Counted from the stretch's first letter, positions 19,781 through 28,869 are shown. The stretch is 64,000 nucleotides of DNA from Azonexus sp. (GCA_017983755.1 JAGOAU010000012.1:1-64000), one strand, 5' to 3'. Translations and numbers: made by a program. Notes: generated from the sequence alone by a model not told the origin.

Positions 19781-20484
19781 ATGATTTCATCCACATCTAC
19801 TGCGATGAATCCTGCCACCTGGAAAACGACAGCCAGAAGGCCATGGTGCTGGGTGCGATATCAGCCCCGGCCTCTCACCGGGCGGCCTTGGGGCGCAAGG
19901 TCAAGGCGGTGCGGGAGCAATTCGGCTTGCCGCCGAGTTTCGAGATCAAGTGGACAAAAATCTCCCCGGCCCGGCTCGATTTCTATCTGGCCTTGGTTAA
20001 TCTCTTTTTCGAAGAACCCATGCTGCGTTTTCGCGCGGTGGTGGTGCCGGACAAGGCAGTGCTAGATCATGGGCAGTTCAAGCAGTCTCATGACGATTTT
20101 TACTACAAGATGTGGTACTTGCTGCTTACCCATCTGATTGACGATCAGCATTCTTTCCGCATTTTTCTGGACATCAAGGACACGCGTAGTCAGGCAAAAG
20201 TGTGCAAGTTGCACGATGTGCTGTGCAAGACGCATTACGACTTTGATCAACAGCGCATCGCCTCCATTGAGCACGTTCATTCACACGATGTGCCACTACT
20301 GCAGATGGCTGATTTGATGATCGGCGCACTGTCATATTTACACCGTGGCCTTGATGGTTCACCCGCCAAGCAGGCGGTCATCGAGGAGATCAGGGCGAGG
20401 AGTGGCCATAAACTCCTGCGGTCAACCCTGCCGAGGGCCGAGAAAATGAATCTGCTGGTTTGGCGCCCTAAGTCCGAACTATGA
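19777..20484 (+). CDS. DUF3800 domain-containing protein
   Basis: 235-residue protein opening MNDFIHIYCDESCH, the YxDES motif of DUF3800, and containing FLDIKDTR and PLLQMADLMIGALSY later, the family's other acidic segments. These acidic residues suggest an RNase H-like metal-dependent fold; the activity is not established. The family is frequent in defence islands and phage. It overlaps hsdS and the next small gene by 4 bp each, so it is translated as part of the hsd operon. Confidence 0.85.
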   Translation: MNDFIHIYCDESCHLENDSQKAMVLGAISAPASHRAALGRKVKAVREQFGLPPSFEIKWTKISPARLDFYLALVNLFFEEPMLRFRAVVVPDKAVLDHGQFKQSHDDFYYKMWYLLLTHLIDDQHSFRIFLDIKDTRSQAKVCKLHDVLCKTHYDFDQQRIASIEHVHSHDVPLLQMADLMIGALSYLHRGLDGSPAKQAVIEEIRARSGHKLLRSTLPRAEKMNLLVWRPKSEL

Positions 20485-20960
20485 GCCAGCCACCGGAACT
20501 GCTCTCTTTCGCTGGCGATTGGTCTCGTTATGAGGACGAGATTTATGAAGCCTTCCTCGAATCCTTCGTTCGGGCTGATATTCAGTTTCGCGGCTGGCGG
20601 GTGAGTGCGCAATTCCGGCCTGAAACGCGAGGGAAGGGCTTCAGCTTCTGGCATACGATTTCCGAAGCACTTGATCGGAACAATCGAAATGAAGATGACC
20701 GGATTCCCGATTTGCGGCGCTGCGAGCGGATTCTATGGATCAGTTGGGTGATCGAAAATGCCGGTCAGGCAGGCTTTCCTTGGTGGGAAAACCAACGCCA
20801 AGGAAATACGCATGTGGTGATCTGGGCACAGGCGCATGATTTTGCTGTGGTCCTCGCCAAGCGCAAAGACTATTACGTGTTGAAAACGGCCTACGCCGAA
20901 ATCAAGTCGCACAGAAGAAAGACTTTCGAAGCCGAGTGGGAGGCCTTTTGTGGGGCATAA
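20481..20960 (+). CDS. Small protein of unknown function in the hsd operon
   Basis: 159-residue soluble protein with no family I can name with confidence. The N-terminal half resembles nothing I know. The C-terminal half is aromatic- and His-rich: WWENQRQGNTHVVIWAQAHD then FAVVLAKRKDYYVLKTAYAE. That strand pattern, followed by HRRKTFEAEWEAF, recalls BECR-fold RNases such as the PBECR group, but this is only an impression. It overlaps DUF3800 by 4 bp, suggesting a pair, and ends just before a stem-loop. It could be a DUF3800 partner or a toxin-like nuclease. Confidence 0.75.
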   Translation: MSQPPELLSFAGDWSRYEDEIYEAFLESFVRADIQFRGWRVSAQFRPETRGKGFSFWHTISEALDRNNRNEDDRIPDLRRCERILWISWVIENAGQAGFPWWENQRQGNTHVVIWAQAHDFAVVLAKRKDYYVLKTAYAEIKSHRRKTFEAEWEAFCGA

Positions 20961-20966
20961 AAGGCT

Positions 20967-20998
20967 GAAGCCCCACGACATTACTGTCGCAGGGCTTC
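20967..20998 (+). terminator. Stem-loop after the hsdS accessory genes
   Basis: Outer stem GAAGCCC / GGGCTTC and inner stem CGACA / TGTCG around a TTAC loop, separated by a short internal mismatch. There is no T-run, so it is a weak terminator or an mRNA-stabilising hairpin. The 110 bp between it and hsdR may hold a separate hsdR promoter, but no clear boxes were found. Confidence 0.5.
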
Positions 20999-21107
20999 GT
21001 ATGCTCCTTCCACACTTGGTGGATGAGACTGGGTTCGATTATAGGTATCGACGGTACAGGCGTCAATCTGAAGTTGTGTTTTGCTCTGATTTTAAAGGCG
21101 ATTTCGT

Positions 21108-24100
21108 ATGACCGAATCCGACCTCGAACAGCTCGCGCTTACCTGGTTCCAGGACACCGGCTGGGAGTACCGTCACGGTCCGGACATCGCGCCGGATAGC
21201 GAGACGCCCGAGCGCAGCGATTACCGTCAGGTGCTGCTACCCGGCCAGTTGCGCGCGGCGCTGGGGCGGCTGAATCCTGATGTTCCGGCGGCGGTGCTTG
21301 ATGATGTGGCGCATCACATTGCCAAGCCAGACCATCCTTCCCTGATCCAGAGCAACCGGGCTTTCCATGAAGCGCTGGTCGACGGTGTGCCAGTCGAGGT
21401 GGAAGGCGAGGGTGGGCGGCGCGGGGATCGGGTGCGGCTGATCGATTTCGCGAATCCGGGGCGCAATCGTTTCCTGGTGGTCAATCAATTCACCATCCAG
21501 GGCAGCAAGCAGCCGCGCCGACCCGATCTGGTGTGCTTCATCAACGGCTTGCCGATTGCGGTGATCGAACTGAAAAACGCCGCTTCGGAGCAGGCGGACA
21601 TCTGGTCGGCTTTCAACCAGTTGGCGACCTACAAGGAGGAGATTGCCGATCTCTTCGTCTTCAACGAGGCGCTGGTGATTTCGGATGGGGTGCAGGCCCG
21701 GATCGGTTCGTTGACCGCCAGCCGTGAGCGTTATCTGCCCTGGCGCACGGTGAAGAACGAGAACGACCGGCCGCTGCTGGAGTTCGAGCTGGAAAAGGTG
21801 GTGCGCGGCTTTTTCGCGCCCGAGCTGCTGCTCGATTACCTGCGCTATTTCGTGCTGTTCGAGACCTTCGACGGCAAGCTGATCAAGAAGATTGCCGGCT
21901 ACCACCAGTTCCACGCCGTGCGCGAGGCGGTGCGGGCGACAGTGACGGCAGCGACCCTGCCGCTGTTGCCCGAGGGCAACCGGGTGGAAGAGCCGCGCGC
22001 CACCTACGGCAAGCGGGTCGAGGCGCGCAAGGGCGGTATCGTCTGGCATACCCAGGGTTCGGGCAAGAGCATTTCGATGGTCTGCTTTGCTGCCAAGCTG
22101 ATGCAGCAGCCGGAGATGCAGAACCCGACGTTGGTCGTGGTGACCGACCGCAACGATCTCGACGGCCAGTTGTTCCAGACTTTTGCTGGGGCGCGGGCCT
22201 TGTTGAAGGAGATGCCGCAACAGGCGTCCGACCGCGACGAATTGCGCGCCTTGCTCGACGGTCGACCGTCCGGCGGCATCATTTTCACGACCGTGCAGAA
22301 GTTCGCGCCGGGGCCGGACGAAGCGGTCTTCCCGCTGCTCTCGCCGCGTACCAACATCGTCGTCATCGCCGACGAGGCGCACCGCTCGCAATATGGCTTT
22401 CGCGCCGTGCTGGACAAGAAGACCGGCCAATACAAGTACGGCTTTGCCAAGCATCTGCGCGATGCCTTGAAGAATGCGACTTTCGTTGGCTTCACCGGCA
22501 CGCCGGTGGAAAGCAGCGACAAGGACACGCGGACGGTGTTCGGCGACTACGTCAGCATCTACGACATTCAGGACGCGGTGGATGACGGCGCCACGGTGCC
22601 GATCTACTACGAGAGCCGCCTTGCCCGGCTGGACCTCAACCAGGCCGAGATGGAACAGCTCAACAGCGATGTCGAGGAGGTATTCGAGGACGAGGAGGAT
22701 GTGGCGCTGCGCGAGGCGGCTAAGACGCGCTGGGCAGCGCTGGAAAAGCTGGTTGGCGCGCAGCCGCGCATCGACCAGGTGGCAGCCGACATCGTCCAGC
22801 ATTTCGCGGTGCGCAATGAGGCGGTGGCCGGCAAGGGCATGATCGTCGGCATGAGCCGCGACATCTGCGCCCGCTTGTACCAGGCCATCGTCACGCTGCG
22901 CCCCGAATGGCACAGCGACGATCCGGTTCAGGGCGCGATCAAGGTAGTGATGACCGGGTCGGCGGCAGATAGCGAACTGCTGCGCCCGCACATCTACAAC
23001 GCCACCACCAAGAAGTTGCTGGAAAAGCGTTTCAAGGATGCCAACGACGGCCTCAAGCTGGTGATTGTGCGCGACATGTGGTTGACCGGCTTCGACGTAC
23101 CCTGCCTGCACACGATGTACGTGGACAAGCCGATGCGCGACCACAACCTGATGCAGGCCATCGCGCGGGTGAACCGCGTCTTCCGTGACAAGGAAGGCGG
23201 GCTGGTGGTCGATTACATCGGCATCGCCGCCGAACTGCGCAATGCCTTGAAGGCTTATACGGAAAGCCGTGGCAAGGGGCAGCCGACGCTGGATGCCGCC
23301 GAGGCGCTGGCCAAGCTGAAGGAGTTGATGGATGTGGCGCACGGGCTGCTGCATGGCTTCGAATTCGGCGCCTTCTCCACCCAGGCCGTGGCGCTGCTGC
23401 TGCCGGCGGCCAACTTCGTGCTCGGGCTGGAGGAGGGCAAGAAACGCTGGTTCGACGTCGTGCTGGCCATCACCAAGGCTTTTTCGCTGTGCGGCACGCT
23501 TGACGACGCCCTGGTATTGCGCGAGGAGATCGCTTTCTTCCAGGCGATCAAGGCGGTGATTGCCAAGGCGACGACGTCGGACAAGAAGCTTTCGGAAGAC
23601 CGCCAGAATGCGGTCTTGAAGCAGATTCTCGACAATGCCGTAGTGGCCGAGGGTGTCGAGGATATCTTCAAACTCGCCGGGCTGGACCGGCCGGATATCG
23701 GCATTCTCTCCGATGCCTTCCTGGAGGAAGTGCGCACTCTGCCGCAGCGCAACTTTGCCGTGGAGTTGCTGCAAAAGCTGCTCAACGACGAGGTGAAATC
23801 CCGTTCGCGGACCAATGTGGTGCTCGAACGCAAGTTCAGCGAGCGCCTGCAGGCGGCGCTGAACCGTTATCGCGGTCGGGCAATCGAGAGTGCTCAGGTG
23901 ATCGAGGAATTGATCGCCATGGCCAAGGAGTTCCGGGCCGCTGCACAGCGTGGCGATGCGCTGGGGCTGAACGAATCGGAACTGGCTTTTTACGATGCGC
24001 TGGCCGATAACGAAAGCGCGGTGCGCGAAATGGGCGACGAGATTCTGAAGAAAATCGCCCACGAACTGACCGAAAAGCTGCGCAACAGCACGACCGTCGA

Positions 24101-24254
24101 CTGGCAGAAACGGGACAGCGTGCGAGCTCGCTTGCGTAATCTGGTGCGCATCACCTTGCGCCGCTACAAGTACCCGCCGGATATGCAGGAAGAGGCGATC
24201 CGGCTGGTGCTGGATCAAGCGGAGCGGCTTTCTGATGAGTGGTCATGGGGTTGA
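21108..24254 (+). CDS. hsdR: Type I restriction endonuclease subunit HsdR
   Basis: 1048-residue ATP-dependent translocase and nuclease. The N-terminal PD-(D/E)XK nuclease core is seen in [20 protein letters not shown] (about residues 138-157). The helicase motor has Walker A HTQGSGKS near 313, DEAHRSQYG near 421 and GFTGTPVE near 463. The C-terminal region is helical and binds the MTase. Length matches the EcoR124/type IC-like group. With HsdM and HsdS intact, the system looks functional. It ends at a 15-bp palindrome and is followed by the acnB remnant. Confidence 0.95.
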   Translation: MTESDLEQLALTWFQDTGWEYRHGPDIAPDSETPERSDYRQVLLPGQLRAALGRLNPDVPAAVLDDVAHHIAKPDHPSLIQSNRAFHEALVDGVPVEVEGEGGRRGDRVRLIDFANPGRNRFLVVNQFTIQGSKQPRRPDLVCFINGLPIAVIELKNAASEQADIWSAFNQLATYKEEIADLFVFNEALVISDGVQARIGSLTASRERYLPWRTVKNENDRPLLEFELEKVVRGFFAPELLLDYLRYFVLFETFDGKLIKKIAGYHQFHAVREAVRATVTAATLPLLPEGNRVEEPRATYGKRVEARKGGIVWHTQGSGKSISMVCFAAKLMQQPEMQNPTLVVVTDRNDLDGQLFQTFAGARALLKEMPQQASDRDELRALLDGRPSGGIIFTTVQKFAPGPDEAVFPLLSPRTNIVVIADEAHRSQYGFRAVLDKKTGQYKYGFAKHLRDALKNATFVGFTGTPVESSDKDTRTVFGDYVSIYDIQDAVDDGATVPIYYESRLARLDLNQAEMEQLNSDVEEVFEDEEDVALREAAKTRWAALEKLVGAQPRIDQVAADIVQHFAVRNEAVAGKGMIVGMSRDICARLYQAIVTLRPEWHSDDPVQGAIKVVMTGSAADSELLRPHIYNATTKKLLEKRFKDANDGLKLVIVRDMWLTGFDVPCLHTMYVDKPMRDHNLMQAIARVNRVFRDKEGGLVVDYIGIAAELRNALKAYTESRGKGQPTLDAAEALAKLKELMDVAHGLLHGFEFGAFSTQAVALLLPAANFVLGLEEGKKRWFDVVLAITKAFSLCGTLDDALVLREEIAFFQAIKAVIAKATTSDKKLSEDRQNAVLKQILDNAVVAEGVEDIFKLAGLDRPDIGILSDAFLEEVRTLPQRNFAVELLQKLLNDEVKSRSRTNVVLERKFSERLQAALNRYRGRAIESAQVIEELIAMAKEFRAAAQRGDALGLNESELAFYDALADNESAVREMGDEILKKIAHELTEKLRNSTTVDWQKRDSVRARLRNLVRITLRRYKYPPDMQEEAIRLVLDQAERLSDEWSWG

Positions 24255-24265
24255 TTTGAAATCAA
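24251..24265. repeat. 15-bp palindrome over the hsdR stop codon
   Basis: TTGATTT G AAATCAA, perfect 7-bp arms, spanning the hsdR stop. It marks the change from hsdR to the duplicated acnB end region. It could be a short hairpin, a binding site, or an insertion scar. Confidence 0.5.
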
Positions 24266-24302
24266 TCTAACCTTAGTCACTGAGCCTGTCTTGGGTGTTC
24301 GC

Positions 24303-24436
24303 GTCATTACTGAGGACGCGTATATGGAGCAGATCAACCAGGTCAATACCGGGTCGGCCACGGTTGAAATGTAAATCGCGAAAATCGACGCTTTTTCGGT
24401 GTCGACCGCAACAAGGCCCCAGTCGGAAACTGTAGG
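24303..24436 (+). pseudogene. Degenerate duplicate of the acnB 3' end and its downstream sequence
   Basis: An open frame here reads VITEDAYMEQINQVNTGSATVEM then stop. It matches the end of AcnB ([14 protein letters not shown]...QAATVEM, stop) with about 22 codons missing in the middle. Beyond the stop, CGCGAAAATCG, then GTCGACCGCAACAAGGCC, also match the sequence downstream of acnB, and a weakened terminator (CCCC...GGGG followed by Ts) lies where the acnB terminator would be. There is no start codon or ribosome site, so it is a remnant, not a gene. It is plausibly the far boundary of the R-M insertion. Confidence 0.8.
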
Positions 24437-24604
24437 GGGGTTTTCTTGCCGGCGGCCTTTTGGCAGCGGGTCCAAGCGTATGGAAATGTAAGCAAGTTGG
24501 CGCGACGGGTTGATCATAGGACGCAGGTGCAAGCAAGTCGTGCTCGTTTTGTCGCTACGCAGGCTGACTTGCGAAGGCCTGCCAGGAGACCAGGAGGATG
24601 AGGC
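24437..24604. other. Non-coding stretch before the TIR gene
   Basis: About 170 bp without a gene, continuing from the acnB remnant. AAGCAAGT occurs twice (near 24491 and 24532). The end carries AGGAGG (24592-24597), the ribosome site for the leader ORF. No promoter boxes of good quality were seen. Confidence 0.5.
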
Positions 24605-24667
24605 ATGTGCGAAAGCTTGAATGACGAGGGTGCCATCCGCTCAGCCGCCCGAGGAGGACGGCCATGA
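24605..24667 (+). CDS. Putative 20-residue leader peptide of the TIR gene
   Basis: Short ORF MCESLNDEGAIRSAARGGRP preceded by a strong AGGAGG seven bases upstream. Its stop overlaps the TIR start by 4 bp (ATGA), and the TIR gene has its own AGGAGG inside the leader's last codons. This arrangement would allow translational coupling. There is no homology evidence, so whether the peptide matters is unknown. Confidence 0.45.
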   Translation: MCESLNDEGAIRSAARGGRP

Positions 24668-25620
24668 GCGGCGTCTTTCTGTCCTATCGCCGCGACGATA
24701 GCGCCGGCTTCGCCGGCCGTCTGGCCGACCGCCTTGAGGCCGAATTCGGTGCCGGAAGTGTCTTCCGGGACGTGGACGACATCCGGCCCGGCGAGGATTT
24801 TCAGACGGCCATCGACAACCATCTGCTGACGGTGGACGCCGTGCTGGTGATGATCGGTCCGCGCTGGCTGGAGGCCCGGATAAATAACGAGCGCCGCCTG
24901 GACGATGCCGCCGATCTCGTGCGCGTGGAGGTCGCCACTGCGCTGGCCTCGGGCAAGCCGGTCATCCCCGTGCTGGTGGGCGGTGCGGCAATGCCCGGTG
25001 AAGGCGATCTGCCAGCCCCACTGGCCGGCCTGGCGCGGCGCCAGGCGGTCGTTCTCTCCGATGATGGCTGGCAGGGCGATGTCGCACGCCTGGTGGCATC
25101 CTTGCACCCACTGCTAGCCACCAAAGCGAATTCCGGCGGGAAATCCCGCCGCCTGCTCCTGGGCGGGGCAGTCGCCGTCGTCGGCTTGGCAGTCACGGTT
25201 TTTCTGTTCCGGAACTGGCGCCTGCCACCACCCAAGATTGACAATTCGGAACCGGTACCGGTTCCGGGCCGGCAGGCCGATATCGCCGGCCGCTGGACGG
25301 CTACCGTGAAGTACGACTGGGGCGAGGTGCATGACGAGATCTTCGAATTCAAATACCTGGGCCAGACCATCCACGGTACCGCCAGTTACCTGACCGGCCG
25401 CCTGACTATCGAGCAGGCGACCCTGGACGGAGAGTGGTTGCGCTTCACGACCCGCAGCCACGAAATGCTCGGCAGCGACAGCTCCCGTAAAGAGGTTGTT
25501 CACCGCTACACGGGCCAAATCACCGCCGACAGCATTTTCTTCACTCTGGAAAGCGGCGGCGGTTATTCAATTCATCCGCCGGTGGAATTTGTCGCGCGCA
25601 GGGTTGCTGCCAGCCGGTGA
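24664..25620 (+). CDS. TIR domain protein with a transmembrane helix and C-terminal beta-rich domain
   Basis: 318-residue protein. The N-terminal TIR domain begins GVFLSYRRDDSAGFAGRL, with VFRDVDDIRPGEDF (BB-loop region) and Glu89 in VRVEVATAL at the position of the catalytic Glu in NAD-cleaving TIRs. A single transmembrane helix lies at about 163-183 (LLLGGAVAVVGLAVTVFLF) after a basic KSRR. The C-terminal part (about 205-318) starts IAGRWTATVKYDW and looks beta-rich, possibly periplasmic; I do not recognise it. It follows the hsd island. It may be an abortive-infection effector or a TIR signalling protein; the sensor would be the C-terminal domain (inference). Confidence 0.85.
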   Translation: MSGVFLSYRRDDSAGFAGRLADRLEAEFGAGSVFRDVDDIRPGEDFQTAIDNHLLTVDAVLVMIGPRWLEARINNERRLDDAADLVRVEVATALASGKPVIPVLVGGAAMPGEGDLPAPLAGLARRQAVVLSDDGWQGDVARLVASLHPLLATKANSGGKSRRLLLGGAVAVVGLAVTVFLFRNWRLPPPKIDNSEPVPVPGRQADIAGRWTATVKYDWGEVHDEIFEFKYLGQTIHGTASYLTGRLTIEQATLDGEWLRFTTRSHEMLGSDSSRKEVVHRYTGQITADSIFFTLESGGGYSIHPPVEFVARRVAASR

Positions 25621-25713
25621 GACAGGCGAGTTGATTCGTCGCCACGAAATGTCGTTAGAATGAATCGGTATCGATAGTCATGCGCCTTGTTCCCGACCCG
25701 GAAGGAAAACAAC

Positions 25714-27132
25714 GTGTACAGAAAGCCGCTCTATCGCAATGCAGGACTGCTGTTCCTGGCGAATCTGCTGGCCGGGAGCGTGTCCGCACTGGAACAGGTA
25801 AATCTGCTGTTGGGGCAGAACTACCTAGGAGAAATCCGCCGTGGCGCGGATGGCAAGTTGACGGTGCTTCCGGCGGCCGGCCAGGCGAACCAGGAGCGTT
25901 CTGACTATCCCGCTTCCGGCACGACGACGCCCGCCGGGAACGATGCGACATCCGGCGGGGCCGGGGTGGCGGGCGATACTCCCGTAAAGCGCGTGGCCCC
26001 GGGGCCGCCCGACATGTCCTGTATTGCTGCCGGAACGAAACTCTCGCCAACCGAGCGCGCATTGGTAAAAATGCCTGCCGACAGCTGGATGTCCTTGCCC
26101 GGCACGGCTTTTCGCACATTCTGCAAGGCGCATGAGATTGCCGCCCTGGAGGGGAGCGGTGGCTGTGCCATGGCCATCAATGCCTGGTCTGGCGGCGTGT
26201 TCGACGAGCGCCTGCGCAAGATGCTGGTCATCGGCGGCGGTCACATGGATTACTGGGGCAACGAGGTCTATGGCTTCGATCTGGCCAGCGGCGCATGGAC
26301 GATGGTCAAGCCGGCCTCGCGTCTGGGAATGACTGGCAGCCCGAGCGAGCCGATGCCGGACGGGAATCCGGTTTCGCGCCACACCTACGATGGTCTTGCC
26401 TACATGCGCCACCTTGCGCAAGTGTTCATGTTCGGCGGTGCCGTCGCGCCCAATGGATATTCGGTGAACAGTACCTGGTGGTTCGACTCGGCAAAGGGCA
26501 CCTGGCGCGCCAAGGGAAATGCGCCACCCAGCGGGGTGGGGCATTACTACATGGGGTCGGCCTACGATCCGGTGACGCGCATGGTCTACGTCCGTGACGA
26601 GAGCGCGTTCTTCGCGTACGACCCCGACACCGACCGCTGGTCCGGGCCCATCGTGAATTTCGGCTATCAAGCACTTTCGCGGATGAAGACCTACAACTAT
26701 CGTCGGGCGGTGATCATGCCCGCCCAGCGACTGTTTCTGGTGGCGGGCGGCGTCCTCAAGAATCCCGCGGCGCCGGATGTATTTATTTACCACCTGGACA
26801 GCAAGCGCGACGTTACCGCCGATTATCCGATGACCGGCGACACCAGCGTCATTTCCGTCGGGGCGCCCGGTCTCGATGCGGATCTCAGCACGGGTTCGCT
26901 GGTCGCCTGGGCCGGCGGCGCGCCGGCGATCATGGACCCCGCCACCTGGAACTGGCGGCGCGGCAGCGCGCGGGGCGCACCGGCGCAGGCCGTGGGCAAT
27001 GGCACTTTCGGACGTTTTCGCTACATTCCCTATCTAAACGTCTTCATCCTCGTCAATCGCCCCGATGACGACGTGCATTTCTACAAGCTGACATCGGGTT
27101 GCGGTTCTCGCGACGAAGCGATGGCGAAATAG
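25714..27132 (+). CDS. Secreted kelch/beta-propeller-like protein
   Basis: 472-residue exported protein. GTG start 7 bp after GGAAGGA, then signal peptide YRKPLYRNAGLLFLANLLAGSVSA. An ATG at 25680 is in another frame. After the signal comes YLGEIRRGADGKLTVLPAAG, then a low-complexity Gly/Ala/Thr linker (to about 90), then a kelch-like propeller with VIGGGHMDYWGNEVYGFDL, MFGGAVAPNG and similar blades. Galactose-oxidase-type copper ligands are not evident, so no enzyme is claimed. The N-terminal GEIRRG motif is shared with the next secreted protein. It may be a surface or polysaccharide-binding protein. Confidence 0.75.
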   Translation: MYRKPLYRNAGLLFLANLLAGSVSALEQVNLLLGQNYLGEIRRGADGKLTVLPAAGQANQERSDYPASGTTTPAGNDATSGGAGVAGDTPVKRVAPGPPDMSCIAAGTKLSPTERALVKMPADSWMSLPGTAFRTFCKAHEIAALEGSGGCAMAINAWSGGVFDERLRKMLVIGGGHMDYWGNEVYGFDLASGAWTMVKPASRLGMTGSPSEPMPDGNPVSRHTYDGLAYMRHLAQVFMFGGAVAPNGYSVNSTWWFDSAKGTWRAKGNAPPSGVGHYYMGSAYDPVTRMVYVRDESAFFAYDPDTDRWSGPIVNFGYQALSRMKTYNYRRAVIMPAQRLFLVAGGVLKNPAAPDVFIYHLDSKRDVTADYPMTGDTSVISVGAPGLDADLSTGSLVAWAGGAPAIMDPATWNWRRGSARGAPAQAVGNGTFGRFRYIPYLNVFILVNRPDDDVHFYKLTSGCGSRDEAMAK

Positions 27133-27201
27133 CGGCGGCCCGGATGACGATACCGGGGCAGGCGTCGCCATCGCCTTCGATTTACCTGTGACTTCCTGCC
27201 C

Positions 27202-27214
27202 TGTTGCGGTCGAC
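27202..27214 (+). repeat. 13-mer repeat TGTTGCGGTCGAC
   Basis: Exact copy of a 13-mer found seven times in the window on either strand (15437-15449, 24401-24413, here, 31773-31785, 34499-34511, 38279-38291, 51890-51902). This copy lies in the 295-bp gap between two secreted-protein genes. Apart from it, that gap shows no recognisable element. Confidence 0.7.
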
Positions 27215-27427
27215 CCGGAAATCGGGGCGAATTCTGCTGGCACCCAGGAGTCGCCGGGCGTGTTGCCGTGGGCATGAACGCTGGCGATGCCGGCCGCCGG
27301 GGGCAGTTGCCGTGCCCGCGGCAGTTGACAAATGGATGAGCGCTGCCGTTTCATGGGGGCTGCTGACATGTCGGATGATTCGGCCCGGCAATCGGCGCCG
27401 TTCAACCCGCATCGCCCGGAGATTCCG

Positions 27428-28813
27428 ATGATCGCCAGAAACATGTTTCGCGGTACTGGCCGCTTGCTGGTTGCGGGCGTCATCCTGCTCGGCCATGGCA
27501 CCTGGCTCGCCGCCCAGACGGCGGGCGGCTTGCCGCCAATGCCGGACTATCGTGGCGAAATCCGGCGCGGACCGGATGGCAAGCTGATGGCCCTGCCCGA
27601 ACCGCCGGTCATCGAAACGGCGCCCCTGGACCCGCAGGCACCCCTGGCACAGCCGGCTCAGGCCGCGCCGGCGGCCAGTCACCCGGCGGCCCCCGGGGCA
27701 GCGCCCCGTGCCGCGACGCCACCGCGTGCAACCACGCTCGTCGTCGGCCCCGGTGAACGAATTCCAACGATCACCGAGGCATCGCGTCAGGCGCGCGATG
27801 GCGACATCGTCGAGATCAAGTCGGGGGAGTATCGCGGGCAACCGGCAGTCTGGACGCAGCGGGACATCACCATCCGCGGTGTCGGCAAACGCCCGGTGAT
27901 GGTGGCCGACAACCAGCTTGCCGAAGAAAAGGGCATCTGGGTCGTGCGTGGCGAGCGGGTGCGCATCGAGAACATCGAGTTTCGCGGGGCGCGTGCTTCG
28001 GACATGAACGGTGCCGGCATCCGCTTCGATAAGGGTAGCCTGAGCATCGTGCGCTGCGCCTTCTTCGATAACGAAATGGGCATTCTCACGGCAAATTCGC
28101 CGGAACTCTCGCTGGCGGTGATCGATAGCGAATTCGCCAATTCGCCGCATACCACGAACGATTTTCACCACCTGCTTTACGTCGGGCGCATCGGCAAGCT
28201 GGTGCTGCGCGGCAGCCGTTTCCGCAACGGCTTCTATGGTCATCTGGTCAAGACGCGGGCACGCGAGAACTACATTCTCTACAACGTGATGGTCGATGGC
28301 GCCAGCGGGCACGCTTCCTACGAGCTGGAGTTTCCCAACGGCGGCGTTGCGTACGTGATCGGCAACGTTATCGGTCAGGGTCCGGAATCCGAAAATCCGA
28401 GCATCATCGCCTACGGCTCCGAAGGCTTGCGCTGGACGCAGAACGCCATTTATCTCGCCCACAATACCGTCATCAACGACGCAAGCAATGCCAACTACCT
28501 GCTCATCAAGAGCGATCGCGGCCCCGAGGCCGTCGAGGTGTGGGCGCTCAACAACCTCATGGCCGGCCCTGGCGAGTTCCGCCGGCCGGCAGTCGGGCGG
28601 TTTGAGGGTAATCAGAACGTGGCACGCAGTGCGCTGGTCGAGCAGGACGGCGTTCCGACGCGCCTGCCGCCCCAGTCGCCGCTGCGCGGCACCGTTCGCC
28701 CGCCCGGCAAGGCCGGCAACGTGGAGTTGACACCTGATTCGGAGTTCGACTTTCCCGTCGGCACCAAGGCTATCCAGCCGTCAACCCGGCCGGCGCCCGG
28801 GGCGTTTCAGTAA
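27428..28813 (+). CDS. Secreted right-handed parallel beta-helix protein
   Basis: 461-residue exported protein. Signal peptide MIARNMFRGTGRLLVAGVILLG...AAQ. Then YRGEIRRGPDGKLMALPEPP, a Pro/Ala linker (PAQAAPAASHPAAPGAAP, about 75-97), and a pectate-lyase-like beta-helix with repeats such as ITIRGVGKRP, IENIEFRGA and LVLRGSRFRNGF. The ATG giving MIARNM was preferred to the upstream in-frame ATG because it opens a proper signal peptide. Possible role: carbohydrate binding or cleavage; catalytic residues cannot be assigned. It probably works with the preceding propeller protein. Confidence 0.78.
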   Translation: MIARNMFRGTGRLLVAGVILLGHGTWLAAQTAGGLPPMPDYRGEIRRGPDGKLMALPEPPVIETAPLDPQAPLAQPAQAAPAASHPAAPGAAPRAATPPRATTLVVGPGERIPTITEASRQARDGDIVEIKSGEYRGQPAVWTQRDITIRGVGKRPVMVADNQLAEEKGIWVVRGERVRIENIEFRGARASDMNGAGIRFDKGSLSIVRCAFFDNEMGILTANSPELSLAVIDSEFANSPHTTNDFHHLLYVGRIGKLVLRGSRFRNGFYGHLVKTRARENYILYNVMVDGASGHASYELEFPNGGVAYVIGNVIGQGPESENPSIIAYGSEGLRWTQNAIYLAHNTVINDASNANYLLIKSDRGPEAVEVWALNNLMAGPGEFRRPAVGRFEGNQNVARSALVEQDGVPTRLPPQSPLRGTVRPPGKAGNVELTPDSEFDFPVGTKAIQPSTRPAPGAFQ

Positions 28814-28869
28814 GACCCGGCGGCTATCGCACCGGGCGGTAGCCGGCGACGGGCATCCGGATCGGTAAC

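Noticed and set aside
21237-24218. 993-codon minus-strand frame opposite hsdR
   Set aside because: Shadow of hsdR, which has all helicase and nuclease motifs in the other frame.
15610-24254. Prophage or transposon carrying the R-M genes
   Set aside because: No integrase, transposase, tRNA target or terminal inverted repeats are visible.
24303-24372. Remnant read as a small gene of its own
   Set aside because: No start codon or ribosome site, and both the peptide and the sequence after the stop copy the acnB end.
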